The notes under the pieces are model-generated. The model worked only from the letters and a program-made list of their open reading frames with translations, had not been told where the DNA came from and did no database searches. The translations under genes and the position numbers were made by a program. Below are positions 7,936 through 16,488 of a stretch of 24,713 nt of DNA, in pieces (the first letter of the stretch is position 1; each line of letters opens with the position of its first letter). The DNA comes from a virus. The stretch is taken from the IMG/VR virus record IMGVR_UViG_3300049847_000329, positions 1 to 24,713 of that record. One strand, given 5' to 3'.

Positions 7936-8376
7936 ATGAATTCAGGCGTATTTATGGCCGAGATGAGGCAGGTATCTGTAACGATAGCTAAAACGTTAGT
8001 TCAGATCGATGCCCCAGCGACTAAAACAATAGAAATTATCCGAGCCGAGGTGAGCTTTAGCTCTATTGCCTCAACTGCAATAGAGGTTGGGCTAAAAAAA
8101 GTTACCACCGCTGGCACTAAAACCGGCTTCACGCCGATAAGGTTACAAGGCGCGGCAGCAGCAGCGTCAGCGGGTACCAACAACACCGTCGAAGGGACAT
8201 CTGGCGACCTGCTAATGCAATGGTACGTCAACTATCTAAGTGGGCTGGTTTATTTTCCAGCGCCAGAAGAAAGAATTATTTTGGCTCCATCTGAGCGCAT
8301 CGCGCTATATCTACCCAGTGCGCCGGGTGCGGGAATTACGATTGATGCGTTTATTGTTTGGGGTGAGAGTGGCTAA
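7936..8376 (+). CDS. Conserved phage structural protein with PxPEER motif (146 aa)
   Basis: The core runs from a short beta hairpin with a TIAKTLVQIDAPATKTIEIIRAEVSF region through a disordered-looking Ala-rich loop to YFPAPEERIILAPSERIALYLPSAP. The last segment resembles the P-x-PEER-x-x-V-x-P-x-x-R motif of a family of about 140-residue phage proteins with no assigned function. It is probably all-beta and virion-associated. Two starts are possible, ATG 7936 and ATG 7954; I chose the first because AGGA lies eight bases upstream. TAATG overlap with the repeat protein gene follows. Confidence 0.65.
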   Translation: MNSGVFMAEMRQVSVTIAKTLVQIDAPATKTIEIIRAEVSFSSIASTAIEVGLKKVTTAGTKTGFTPIRLQGAAAAASAGTNNTVEGTSGDLLMQWYVNYLSGLVYFPAPEERIILAPSERIALYLPSAPGAGITIDAFIVWGESG

Positions 8377-9767
8377 TGGCGTTTGTATTTCGTCGTCCGT
8401 TTGATGCAAGAAACCGTGGGCCTAGCGCGGTTATTCTTGCGTTATCTGGTGGCGGGGGTGATGTTAGTGTTACTCCCGACCCAGCGGCATCGAGCGCCGT
8501 CACAATCGCGCCCAGCGTAATACTAGGGGCGCTGGTCATCGCCCCCAACCCAGCGGCATCGAGCGGGGTAACAATTGCGCCTAGCGTGGTAATGGATTTG
8601 GCTGTTACGCCCAGTCCTGCTACGGCTAGCATCGTCACGATTAACCCCAGCGTGGTGCTAGGTAGTCTCGTCGTTGCACCTAACCCCGCTACCTCTGCGA
8701 GTGTGGCAATTGCACCTAGTATTGTGCTGGGTAGCGTCGTGGTTGCGCCCGCGCCCGCTACCTCTGCGGGCGCGGCAATTGCGCCCAGCGTGATACTGGG
8801 GGCGTTGGTGGTTGCTCCCAGCCCAGCGAGCGCGAGCGCTATCACAATCAATCCAGGCGTAATACTGGGGGCGCTAACTATTACGCCGAGTCCCGCGCAA
8901 GCCAGCGTCGTCACAATTAACCCCAGCGTAGTGCAGTCATCTATTAGTGTTACGCCTAACCCCGCGCAGGCGAGCGTTATCACAGTCAACCCCAGCGTGA
9001 TTATGGGCGGGTTGGTAGTTGCGCCAAGCCCCGCGCAGGCGAGTGTTATCACGATTAACCCCAGCGTGGTATTAGGTAGTCTCGTCGTTGCGCCTAACCC
9101 CGCTACGGCAAGCCTGGTTGCGGTTAACCCTGGGGTAATTCAGTCATCGCTCGCGCTCGCGCCCAGTCCAGCGCAGGCGAGCGCCATCACGATTAATCCG
9201 GGCGTGATTATGGGCGCGTTGATTGTTGCGCCTAACCCAGCGAGCGCGAGCGCTATCACGATTAATCCTAATGTCATCGCTGGAAATAATATTAGTATTA
9301 CGCCCGCGCCCGCGAGCGCGAGCGCCATCACGATTAGTCCAGCCGTTGTACAAAGCTCGATGGCGTTTACGCCTAACCCCGCGAGCGCGAGCGCCATCAC
9401 GATTAACCCTAATGTGATACTTGGGGCGCTAACTATTACGCCAAGCCCCGCGCAGGCAAGCGTTATCACGATTAATCCAGGTGTGATACTTGGGGCGCTG
9501 GTGGTCTTGCCCGCGCCTGCACAAGCCAGCGTTATCACGATTAATCCAGGTGTGATACTAAGCAGCGTTGTAATCGCGCCAAGCCCCGCGCAGGCAAGCC
9601 TAATCACGATTAATCCAGGCGTGATACTAAGCAGCGTTGTAATCGCGCCAAGTCCAGCCAGCGCGAGACTAATTACGATTAATCCAATCGTGATCGGCGG
9701 CGGTGGCGCGATACTAGAGGCGCTATTCAAGGCGATGGCGCGCAAAATGTTTAACAGGGTCAAATAA
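8376..9767 (+). CDS. Repeat protein built of 18 x 23-residue beta repeats (463 aa)
   Basis: After a 29-residue start that includes a Gly-rich hinge, the protein is 18 tandem units of about 23 residues with the consensus LxVxPxPAxASxITINPxVILGx (one unit of 22, two of 24). Each unit alternates hydrophobic residues in two short strands joined by Pro-rich turns, which suggests a long beta-solenoid or fibrous rod. The last 19 residues (ILEALFKAMARKMF...) form an amphipathic helix that could anchor or trimerise it. There is almost no charge in the repeat region. Placement among head and decoration genes suggests a surface fibre or head filament. Function is inferred only from architecture; no catalytic motif is present. 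Confidence 0.75.
   Translation: MAFVFRRPFDARNRGPSAVILALSGGGGDVSVTPDPAASSAVTIAPSVILGALVIAPNPAASSGVTIAPSVVMDLAVTPSPATASIVTINPSVVLGSLVVAPNPATSASVAIAPSIVLGSVVVAPAPATSAGAAIAPSVILGALVVAPSPASASAITINPGVILGALTITPSPAQASVVTINPSVVQSSISVTPNPAQASVITVNPSVIMGGLVVAPSPAQASVITINPSVVLGSLVVAPNPATASLVAVNPGVIQSSLALAPSPAQASAITINPGVIMGALIVAPNPASASAITINPNVIAGNNISITPAPASASAITISPAVVQSSMAFTPNPASASAITINPNVILGALTITPSPAQASVITINPGVILGALVVLPAPAQASVITINPGVILSSVVIAPSPAQASLITINPGVILSSVVIAPSPASARLITINPIVIGGGGAILEALFKAMARKMFNRVK
8463..9707 (+). repeat. 69-bp tandem coding repeats (18 units)
   Basis: The units correspond to the 23-residue protein repeats. The 3' units are most alike at DNA level (for example ATCACGATTAATCCAGG recurs from about 9471 onward), while the 5' units have diverged, which suggests recent expansion at the 3' end. 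The repeat also keeps long reverse-strand frames open; these are a by-product of the biased codons. Confidence 0.85.
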
Positions 9768-10279
9768 TGTACAAAATCGCAATCAACCAACCCAATACGA
9801 TCCCGTTTGTGATGGTCAACGCCAGTGGCACCGAGGTTACCGGGTTGGGGACTACGTTTGTGGTAAGTGTGTCAAAAAATGGCGGCGCGTTTAACGCGGG
9901 CGCAGGCGCAAAGAGCGAAATCGGGTCGGGGTGGTATCAATACATCGCAACAGCGGGCGAGTGTGATACAGCGGGGCCACTCTCGATCAAAATCACAGGC
10001 GCGGGGTGCCTGCAACAAAACCTAGTCTATCCTATAGAGACTGTTATGGCTAATGCGATAAAGTTCACCTATACGCTCACCTCTTCCGTGGGCGGCGCGC
10101 CCATCGTTGGAGCATTCGTTTGGTTTACGACTGACCTAAACGGGCAAAACATCGTCGCTAGTGGGACTACTGATGTGATGGGCCAGGTGTCATTTTATTT
10201 GTCTACAGGGACGTACTACGTATGGCGATCTAAAGACGGTTTTTCGTTTACCAATCCCGATACGGAGGTTGTTAGTTAA
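9767..10279 (+). CDS. Two-domain beta-rich fibre or adaptor protein (170 aa)
   Basis: TAATG overlaps on both sides. Residues 1-90 have the pattern NTIPFVMVNASGTEVTGL, VSVSKNGGAF and EIGSGWYQYIATAGECDTAG, which I recognise from an immunoglobulin-like domain found repeatedly in phage tail and fibre proteins. Residues about 98-165 resemble a carboxypeptidase-regulatory-like (prealbumin-type) domain: FTYTLTSSVGGAPIVGAFVW, then GQVSFYLSTGTYYVWRSKDGF. Both are binding or spacer domains without enzymatic activity. It follows the repeat-rod gene and could join the rod to the virion or be a decoration protein in its own right. Confidence 0.65.
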   Translation: MYKIAINQPNTIPFVMVNASGTEVTGLGTTFVVSVSKNGGAFNAGAGAKSEIGSGWYQYIATAGECDTAGPLSIKITGAGCLQQNLVYPIETVMANAIKFTYTLTSSVGGAPIVGAFVWFTTDLNGQNIVASGTTDVMGQVSFYLSTGTYYVWRSKDGFSFTNPDTEVVS

Positions 10280-11574
10280 TGCCCAGTTCAGGATCAGGTA
10301 CCGGTACACCCATTACGCCGCCAGTGGCAGGCGCAATAAGCGCTGAGTTGCACCGCCCACTTGTGAGCCTAGATCAATGGCGGCAATTAATGGGGCTGCA
10401 TCCGTGGCATTTCTGGCGCATTGCCGGGGCGAAAGTGCCTATCGTATCGAGCTGCAACCCGCTAACGTTTCTGCATCCGTGGCAATACGCGATGCAAGCA
10501 TCGCGCGATGACGTAACGCGCGCACTACTCAAAGCCGAACGGGTGTTTGCCGAGTATGCTCATTTTTGGCCCGCGCCGAGGTTTATTAAAGATACGCTCG
10601 ATTTCCCAATGCAGTCAGACCCCCGCAAGAATTATCTAAGTTCTGTTAGCGTGCAAGGCGAATTTTTACCCATACAACTGAAGTACGGCCACCTGCGGAC
10701 TTTTGGCGCTGAGAGTTATCAGTACATTGCAAGCCCTAGCGTTGCGTACTATGACTACGATGGCGATGGGATAAATGAGACCTTCGGGGTTACGTTTCCT
10801 ACTAGCGTGGCAGACCCCGAAGAGATTGCGCTCTACTTTTCGGGCGCGGATAGGTTTGATGGCAGCGCTGTCAGCCCACGCTGGCAGATCGAGCCGATAA
10901 AAGTCTCTATCGATGGGGGCGTGGCAACGGTTACAGGGTCGCGCTGGCTAGCGGTAAAGCCTGCACTACAAGAGGGCTATAAAAACACCGAGATTGACGA
11001 AGGCACAGTTGGAAATTTTGTTTCCAACTTTGACGTGTACCGGCGATATGCCGATACGACCAATCAAGGCCGCTTCGTGTGGCTGGTGCGCCCAATAGGT
11101 TGCTATACGTGTCCCGATGGGTACGACATAAGCGGCGACCCATCGGCTTATGCTGTGCAGGTCGCGCGCTTTGGCGCGCGTAATGCAACGCTGGGCGCGG
11201 CCTTTGGGGAGAGTGCCGCGCTTAGCGGATCAACGTACGTAACTGCATTGTGGTCACTGGGTTACCAGCCCAATAAAATTGACGTGTACTACAAAGCCGG
11301 CTATCCCCTCGATGGCGGTGCGGTTTCAACAGATATCGCCTTAATCATCGCAAGGCTAGCAGCCGCCGAAATAGGCGTACATGTTTGTGGGTGCAGTAGC
11401 GCTTATCCAGAGGTGAGTTATTGGCAAGAGGATTTGGCTGTTTCGACGAGCGATTCAAGCCGACAAACCCCATTCGAGATGTTAGGTAATCCAATCGGTA
11501 CGAGGCGCGGCCAGGTGTATGCATGGCAGGCGATTAATCAGTTAGAGTTAGCACGCGCTAGTTTAAGCGCATAG
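10279..11574 (+). CDS. Probable head-tail connector protein with Ca-binding-like loop (431 aa)
   Basis: The N-terminal 110 residues are helical (LDQWRQLMGLHPWHFW, then ALLKAERVFAEYAHFWPAP), like the helical bundle of Gp6-type head-tail connectors. The rest is beta-rich and contains YDYDGDGINETF, where Asp159, Asp161, Asp163 and Glu167 fit a DxDxDGxxE calcium-binding loop. The Cys-rich segments CYTC and CGC occur later. It sits immediately before the probable tail-tube gene, as expected for a connector or neck protein. Similar large proteins occur in other phages at this place, but I am not certain of the role; it could also be a minor tail protein. GGAGG lies ten bases before its ATG. Confidence 0.5.
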   Translation: MPSSGSGTGTPITPPVAGAISAELHRPLVSLDQWRQLMGLHPWHFWRIAGAKVPIVSSCNPLTFLHPWQYAMQASRDDVTRALLKAERVFAEYAHFWPAPRFIKDTLDFPMQSDPRKNYLSSVSVQGEFLPIQLKYGHLRTFGAESYQYIASPSVAYYDYDGDGINETFGVTFPTSVADPEEIALYFSGADRFDGSAVSPRWQIEPIKVSIDGGVATVTGSRWLAVKPALQEGYKNTEIDEGTVGNFVSNFDVYRRYADTTNQGRFVWLVRPIGCYTCPDGYDISGDPSAYAVQVARFGARNATLGAAFGESAALSGSTYVTALWSLGYQPNKIDVYYKAGYPLDGGAVSTDIALIIARLAAAEIGVHVCGCSSAYPEVSYWQEDLAVSTSDSSRQTPFEMLGNPIGTRRGQVYAWQAINQLELARASLSA

Positions 11575-11581
11575 GAGACAT

Positions 11582-13135
11582 ATGGCAAACACTCAACAGG
11601 TAATGAATCTAATCAAAACAGGCGGCGGGCGGCCATACATACAGTTTGGCGGCAGCCGACCCAACAACCAGCCGCTATTTTATGGCGGCGAGACAAATTT
11701 TATGGCCCTATCGGGGTTAAGCGCTCCCGTGCGCGGCGGGGTATCACCTATCAATATGCACGACCCCTACGCTAACGCTCGCTATCGCGCAGTCGATTCA
11801 ACTATCGATGCACCTGATTTGCCTAACGCGTCAGTCATGATCCGTCACCGCGTGGGGGCGCTTCCTAGACATCTCGTCGCGGCCAATTGCAAAATCACTA
11901 ACTACATGCTGTTTGGTGCGTGTAGAGATCTATCCCAGTTTGACGTAGGCTGGGAGAGTTTTATCTATGTGCTAAGCAATGGGCTGGTGACGGATCGTGA
12001 TCTAGGCGATTTGTTTATGTGGGACGCAGACGACCCCAACGAAGCAAACTTGAGCCTTACGTATGAAAGTGCCTACGGGATTGGTCAGGTTGGCTTCGGC
12101 GAAAAGAATGCCGCAGCCATCACGCTTGAGATACTTGACGTTTGCTACATGAATCAGGTCGCGTGTGGCGATTGCGGCATTAACAACGATGGCACGCAGA
12201 AAATTTACGTGAGCGAAAAAGGCGGTGCGGCAGCGAAGCCCATCATTCACTACTCGCTCGATGGTGGCGTTACCTGGTCTACCTCAAGCGTTGTAGCGGC
12301 GGCAAATGCCGAGAGTCTCGTAACGATTAGGGTGATGGGGAGTTACCTAGTCGCCTTATCGCCGACTGCATCAAGCGCCACACAAGGTGGCTACTACTAC
12401 GCGCCCCTCAATACGCTTACAGGTGCGCCGGGAACGTGGGTAAAAGTTACGGCTGGGTTTACCAACAACCAGCAACCGCGCGATATGTTTGTCGTTGGCC
12501 CGCGCGAGGCTTATATCTGTGCAGATACAGGAGAGATCCTAAAACTCACTGATGTTGTGAGCGGCCCGCGATCATTGGGGCAAGTGTCCGCGTCTAACCT
12601 ATCGCGCATTGATGGCAGCGCGGATGCTATCGTAGCAGTCGGGGCAAACGCGGCGTGTGTAGTTTCTGTTAATCGTGGCCTTAGCTGGGCTGCAACCCCA
12701 ACTAGTCCAGGCGCGGCAACCCAAAATGCAGTGCAGACGATAGACCGCTATCGTATATGGGTGGGTGATGCGTCGGGCGTGGTTCGATATACCCTAGACG
12801 GTGGTAACACCTGGACGACGCAAGGGCTGGGGTTGACGCTGGCGAGTGTGCAAGATATCAAGGTAGCCTCGCCTGAAGTTATCTGGATTACGGGGCTAGA
12901 GTCCACTACGCCACGCCTAGTTGGGACAAACAACGGCGGCTATAGTTGGTTTAACTCGGGCAACGTAGTGCCGCGTATTACGGGTGTGCCATCTAGCCCA
13001 ACTGCGCAACGCTGGAATCGAATTGCGGTGCCAGGGATATTTGACAACAACGTGAACGCAAACTATGCAGTATTGGGCGGGCTGGGCGTGGCGACAGATG
13101 GTAGTTTACTGGTCGGCTCGGCCAATATGTTTTAA
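11582..13135 (+). CDS. Probable major tail protein fused to Asp-box beta-propeller (517 aa)
   Basis: ATG at 11582 follows AGGAG. Residues about 1-205 form a beta-rich domain (for example MIRHRVGALPRHLVAANCKITNYMLFG split over several strands) in the slot of the tail-tube protein, just before the tail chaperones. Residues about 215-460 carry Asp-box (BNR) repeats: YSLDGGVTW at 224-232, SVNRGLSW at 362-369, YTLDGGNTW at 403-411 and GTNNGGYSW at 448-456. These S/T-x-D-x-G-x-T-W motifs mark blades of a sialidase-like or Ycf48-like propeller. If the N-terminus is the tube, each subunit would display a propeller on the tail surface. The tube assignment rests on gene order. Confidence 0.55.
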   Translation: MANTQQVMNLIKTGGGRPYIQFGGSRPNNQPLFYGGETNFMALSGLSAPVRGGVSPINMHDPYANARYRAVDSTIDAPDLPNASVMIRHRVGALPRHLVAANCKITNYMLFGACRDLSQFDVGWESFIYVLSNGLVTDRDLGDLFMWDADDPNEANLSLTYESAYGIGQVGFGEKNAAAITLEILDVCYMNQVACGDCGINNDGTQKIYVSEKGGAAAKPIIHYSLDGGVTWSTSSVVAAANAESLVTIRVMGSYLVALSPTASSATQGGYYYAPLNTLTGAPGTWVKVTAGFTNNQQPRDMFVVGPREAYICADTGEILKLTDVVSGPRSLGQVSASNLSRIDGSADAIVAVGANAACVVSVNRGLSWAATPTSPGAATQNAVQTIDRYRIWVGDASGVVRYTLDGGNTWTTQGLGLTLASVQDIKVASPEVIWITGLESTTPRLVGTNNGGYSWFNSGNVVPRITGVPSSPTAQRWNRIAVPGIFDNNVNANYAVLGGLGVATDGSLLVGSANMF

Positions 13136-13140
13136 CTAAT

Positions 13141-13626
13141 ATGAGCGACGGAAGACAACACACTCCCCATGTGTTTACGAGTACGGGGGTTGAATGCACG
13201 ATAAAACACGTATCTAATATCAAGGTAAGCGAGGCTATTGCGGTGGTACCAAAGCCGGTACCACCGCTAACAGAAGTTAAAAACGCAGATGGCACTGTTA
13301 GGCAAGAACCCAATAGAAGCCACCCAGATTATTTGCAAGCCGAGGCTGAGTACAGAATGGATATGGAGCGGCTACTACGGCTTGTGTACGTTAAATTTGG
13401 CGTTGAGTATGAGCTCACTGATAAAGACATCCGGGACGTGGCTCAGTTTAGAGCTGAGGTTAAGGCAACGTCTGGGCGCGATATGGTTGGCGACGATAAG
13501 ACAATTTTCATTACGTTTTTTGCAATTGGCGATGACCAGGACTATCAGGATTTTGTATCGGTATGCCAGGGTAGGAGCCTAGCGACCGACCCAAAATCGA
13601 CACTTGGCACGAATATTTCGACGTAA
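13141..13626 (+). CDS. Tail assembly chaperone, short form (161 aa)
   Basis: It lies between the probable tail-tube gene and the tape measure, where phages encode lambda G-like chaperones. The protein is soluble, acidic and mostly helical, with KNADGTVRQEPNRSHPDY and a YVKFGVEYELTDKDIRD segment and no enzymatic motif. Near its 3' end is the heptamer CCCAAAA in the correct phase for a -1 ribosomal slip. Ribosomes that do not slip read TDPKSTLGTNIST and stop at 13626. No clear Shine-Dalgarno precedes the ATG. Its role would be to bind the tape measure during tail assembly. Confidence 0.7.
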   Translation: MSDGRQHTPHVFTSTGVECTIKHVSNIKVSEAIAVVPKPVPPLTEVKNADGTVRQEPNRSHPDYLQAEAEYRMDMERLLRLVYVKFGVEYELTDKDIRDVAQFRAEVKATSGRDMVGDDKTIFITFFAIGDDQDYQDFVSVCQGRSLATDPKSTLGTNIST

Positions 13627-13862
13627 AAATCGATGGCGTGCCCGTCAGGCGCTACGTAACCCCCAGATCGGGGATTACGTTTACGCTTGAATTTGAGCGT
13701 AGGCTAGTTGCAAAATGGGCGGGCTACACGTATGAAGCATTTTGTGACCTTGATGGATTTAACCAGGCGGGGCACGTAGCTGCCTATCGAGACTATCAAT
13801 ACATGAGCGCGGCTGAAGCTGAACGCGACAAGCGAAACAATAAAAAAGGCAAACATGGCTGA
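13141..13862 (+). CDS. Tail assembly chaperone, -1 frameshift fusion (about 240 aa, join 13141-13596 and 13596-13862)
   Basis: The second part is open in the -1 frame from 13575 to 13862 and has no good start: the first candidate, GTG 13638, has no ribosome binding site. A slip at 13590-13596 joins TDPK to IDTWHEYFDVKIDGVPVRRYV, then a Lys/Arg- and Tyr-rich domain ending KRNNKKGKHG. This is the G/GT arrangement of lambda-like phages: the shared N-terminus and the longer minor form with a T domain work together to load tail-tube subunits on the tape measure. The fusion ends eight bases inside the tape-measure gene. Total length by count is 152 plus 88 residues. Confidence 0.7.
13590..13596 (+). 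promoter_or_regulatory. Programmed -1 frameshift site CCCAAAA
   Basis: The zero-frame codons are GAC CCA AAA TCG, so the heptamer reads C CCA AAA, matching X XXY YYZ. After slipping by one base both tRNAs can re-pair with CCC and AAA, and translation continues ATC GAC ACT TGG in the -1 frame. Confidence 0.75.
13606..13642 (+). promoter_or_regulatory. Possible stimulatory hairpin after slip site
   Basis: GGCACG at 13606-13611 can pair with CGTGCC at 13637-13642 with a 25-base loop, starting nine bases after the slip site. The stem is short, so its role as a frameshift stimulator is uncertain. Confidence 0.3.
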
Positions 13863-16488
13863 GGATGCTGGTGTAAATTTAGTCGCTCAAGGCGGTGCTG
13901 GGTTTGTTGGGCAAATGAACTCAGCATCAGGCGCGTACAAGGGCTTTGTGGATGGACTAGGTGATGGCGCTAACCGCGCGCCTGGATTTAGCGAAGTCGT
14001 TACGGGTGCGCTTCGTAAAATGGGCGAAATGGCCGTCACTGCTGGTTTACAGGCGGCCCATGCGATTGGTGAGTTTGTCGTAGATTCGATCAAAGTTGCC
14101 GGCGATTTTGAGGGCGGTATGAATCGCTTTGGCGTTGCGATAGGTAACGCCATGCAAGGGTCGGGTAAGAGCACCGAGGATTTTAAACAATTATTTTTAA
14201 CGCTCGGTGCCGAGCTGCCCGTATCGACCAGTGAGGTACAGGACGCTGCGATAGAGCTGGCTAAAGGCGGGCTTGATCCACTTGTGATTGCGGGGGATCG
14301 CGCGAAAGGCACAATGGGCGCATTAGAGTCAAGCCTAAAGTTTGCGGCGGCTGCGCAGATGGATCTAAAAGGCGCGGCTGAGCTGAGTATCAAAATGCTT
14401 GGGTCGTTTGTTCCCACAACCGCTAGCGCGGCTGAGCAAACAACGTTTATGGCTCATGCACAAGATATATTAGTAAAGGCGGCGGGTGCATCTACGCTTG
14501 ACGTGGCTCAGCTAGGCGATGCGATGTTGCAAGCTGGCGGGCAAGCCAAAACCGCTGGGTTGGGCTATGACGATTTTGCTACCACGATGGGATTGATATC
14601 GCCTTCGTTTGGTTCAGCCGCCGAAGCCGGTACCAGTTTTAAGAATTTCTTAATCCGGCTTATCCCTCAAACAACAGACGCAAAGGCGGCAATGAGCGAC
14701 CTGGGACTGGTAACGTTTGATACGGCTAAGGCTCAAGCGAATTTAGCGGCGGTTGGTATTAATGCCGCTGGCATGAGCGCTGAGCAAATGACCGCCAAAA
14801 TGCTCGAGTATGCAAAATCAGTTGGCATGAGCAAAAAAGATACGGCTGACTGGCTCGGCTCGATGGATAAATCTGCGTTCTATGATGCTCAAGGCAATTT
14901 CATCGGCATGGAGCAAGCGGCGCAGAAGTTGCAGGACGCGACAAAGAACTTAACGGCTGAGCAACGCGTACAGGCATTTCAAACAATTTTCGGCAACGAT
15001 GCCATGGGCGCAGCCGCAACCCTAGCCAGCGGCGGCGGCGAGGCGTATGCAGCGTTTGCTAAAAAAATGGCTGATGCGGCTGGGGTTCAGGCTGCGGCGG
15101 CTGGCACCCAGAAGGGTTTTAACGTTGCAATGGACAATCTCAAGGGTAGCCTAGAGGCGTTGCAAATAACAATCGGGTCGTATTTACTGCCAATCCTCAC
15201 AGATCTATTTAATAACTATTTAGCGCCGGGGGTGAACTACGTTAGAGACTTAGTAACGTCCTTTGCAGGGGCGCAAGATAAGGTGGGTTTTTTGTCTAAA
15301 ACGTTCGGTGACTTCAGCCCAGTCATGGAAGAATTCGGAGCGCAGTTCAATGCAGCAAAAAAGATTATCGGGGATGTAATGGCGCTTATTAATTCAATCG
15401 TGGGGCAGTACCTAAAGTTAATTACAGAGTGGTTTGATAAAAACGGCGCAGACATCAAAAGAACAATGGAGGTTGCGTTTAATGGCATTAAAGATATCGT
15501 CACGCTGGTCATGAAGCTGCTACAAGCGACGATTATTCCCGCGCTTACTGCGATTGCGGGGTTTATCAAAAACCACGGCGACGAAATAAAAATGGTGTTC
15601 GATACAGTCTGGACGGTGATAAAAACATTAATCACCACTGCGCTAACGGTGATACAAAATATTATTAAAATTGTCCTCGCGCTCATTAACGGCGACACAA
15701 AGACCGCAATGGATTTATTGTTTCAAACCTTCGACGTGATACTGAAGGCCATTCAAACGATATTCACGACGGTATTTAATTTAATCTGGTCGTTCATTAA
15801 GGGCGCGATGACCAACATCTACAACACAATCAAAACGCAAATGGAGTTAGCGCGGGCAAAGGTCTTAGAACAGGTAAACAATATCTTAGCTGACGTAACG
15901 AGGGTTTTTACAACTATAGTGGCTGAGGTGGTTAGCAAAGTAACCGAGATCTATAACTCAATCGTGACGTGGTTTACAAACGCCAGAGATAGGGCAATTG
16001 CGCTAGTAGGCGAGATGCTCACTGGTATCAGTAACACGATGATACGAATTAGAGATTCGATCATTAATGCAATTAAAGACGCAGTTAATTTTATTACGTC
16101 CCCCAGCGCTTTGTCGGACTTTATTAGCGCGGGTATAAAAATGGTTGAATCTATCGTGAGGGGGATCAAGGATAGCGCCTCTAAAGTTGTTGACAATCTA
16201 TGGGCTGTGGTGCGAGGCGCATTAGATAAAGTGTTTGAAGAGTTAAAGCGATTTATCTCTAACCCGTTTGGGTATTTTGGCTTGTCTATACCATCGATAG
16301 GCTCACTAATTGGAATAAAGTCGTCTCCGGTAGATGGCGTAGGCGGAAACCCAAAATTGCCGCAATCTATTTCGACAGTTACTAACGTCACCAACAACTA
16401 CAATTTAAGCGTTGCATCAGCCCAATCTCAAGGGAGCGTCGTGTACGACTTTGGAATAATGCGTGCAATTGCACTAGGAGCGCACTAA
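13855..16488 (+). CDS. Tail tape measure protein (877 aa)
   Basis: It is the second-longest gene in the window and follows the chaperones. The N-terminal part, residues about 70-420, matches the phage tape-measure core: helical, Ala/Gly-rich, with SVGM and QAGGQAKTAGLGYDDFATTMG and FKNFLIRLIPQTTDAKAAMSDLGL segments. Residues about 430-700 are long amphipathic and hydrophobic helices (for example VWTVIKTLITTALTVIQNII), usual for the part that inserts into the host membrane. At about 1.5 angstrom per residue, the known ruler rule, the tail would be near 130 nm. No peptidase or lysozyme domain is visible. The ATG overlaps the chaperone stop by eight bases. Confidence 0.9.
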   Translation: MAEDAGVNLVAQGGAGFVGQMNSASGAYKGFVDGLGDGANRAPGFSEVVTGALRKMGEMAVTAGLQAAHAIGEFVVDSIKVAGDFEGGMNRFGVAIGNAMQGSGKSTEDFKQLFLTLGAELPVSTSEVQDAAIELAKGGLDPLVIAGDRAKGTMGALESSLKFAAAAQMDLKGAAELSIKMLGSFVPTTASAAEQTTFMAHAQDILVKAAGASTLDVAQLGDAMLQAGGQAKTAGLGYDDFATTMGLISPSFGSAAEAGTSFKNFLIRLIPQTTDAKAAMSDLGLVTFDTAKAQANLAAVGINAAGMSAEQMTAKMLEYAKSVGMSKKDTADWLGSMDKSAFYDAQGNFIGMEQAAQKLQDATKNLTAEQRVQAFQTIFGNDAMGAAATLASGGGEAYAAFAKKMADAAGVQAAAAGTQKGFNVAMDNLKGSLEALQITIGSYLLPILTDLFNNYLAPGVNYVRDLVTSFAGAQDKVGFLSKTFGDFSPVMEEFGAQFNAAKKIIGDVMALINSIVGQYLKLITEWFDKNGADIKRTMEVAFNGIKDIVTLVMKLLQATIIPALTAIAGFIKNHGDEIKMVFDTVWTVIKTLITTALTVIQNIIKIVLALINGDTKTAMDLLFQTFDVILKAIQTIFTTVFNLIWSFIKGAMTNIYNTIKTQMELARAKVLEQVNNILADVTRVFTTIVAEVVSKVTEIYNSIVTWFTNARDRAIALVGEMLTGISNTMIRIRDSIINAIKDAVNFITSPSALSDFISAGIKMVESIVRGIKDSASKVVDNLWAVVRGALDKVFEELKRFISNPFGYFGLSIPSIGSLIGIKSSPVDGVGGNPKLPQSISTVTNVTNNYNLSVASAQSQGSVVYDFGIMRAIALGAH

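Noticed and set aside
8351-9790. Long open reading frames on the minus strand opposite the repeat gene (233 and 216 codons).
   Set aside because: They are mirrors of the 69-bp repeat; their protein is low-complexity and starts have no ribosome site. The plus-strand gene fits the operon by TAATG overlaps.
13638-13862. Separate 74-residue gene starting at GTG 13638.
   Set aside because: No ribosome binding site; the frame is open further upstream and a correctly phased slip site joins it to the preceding gene.
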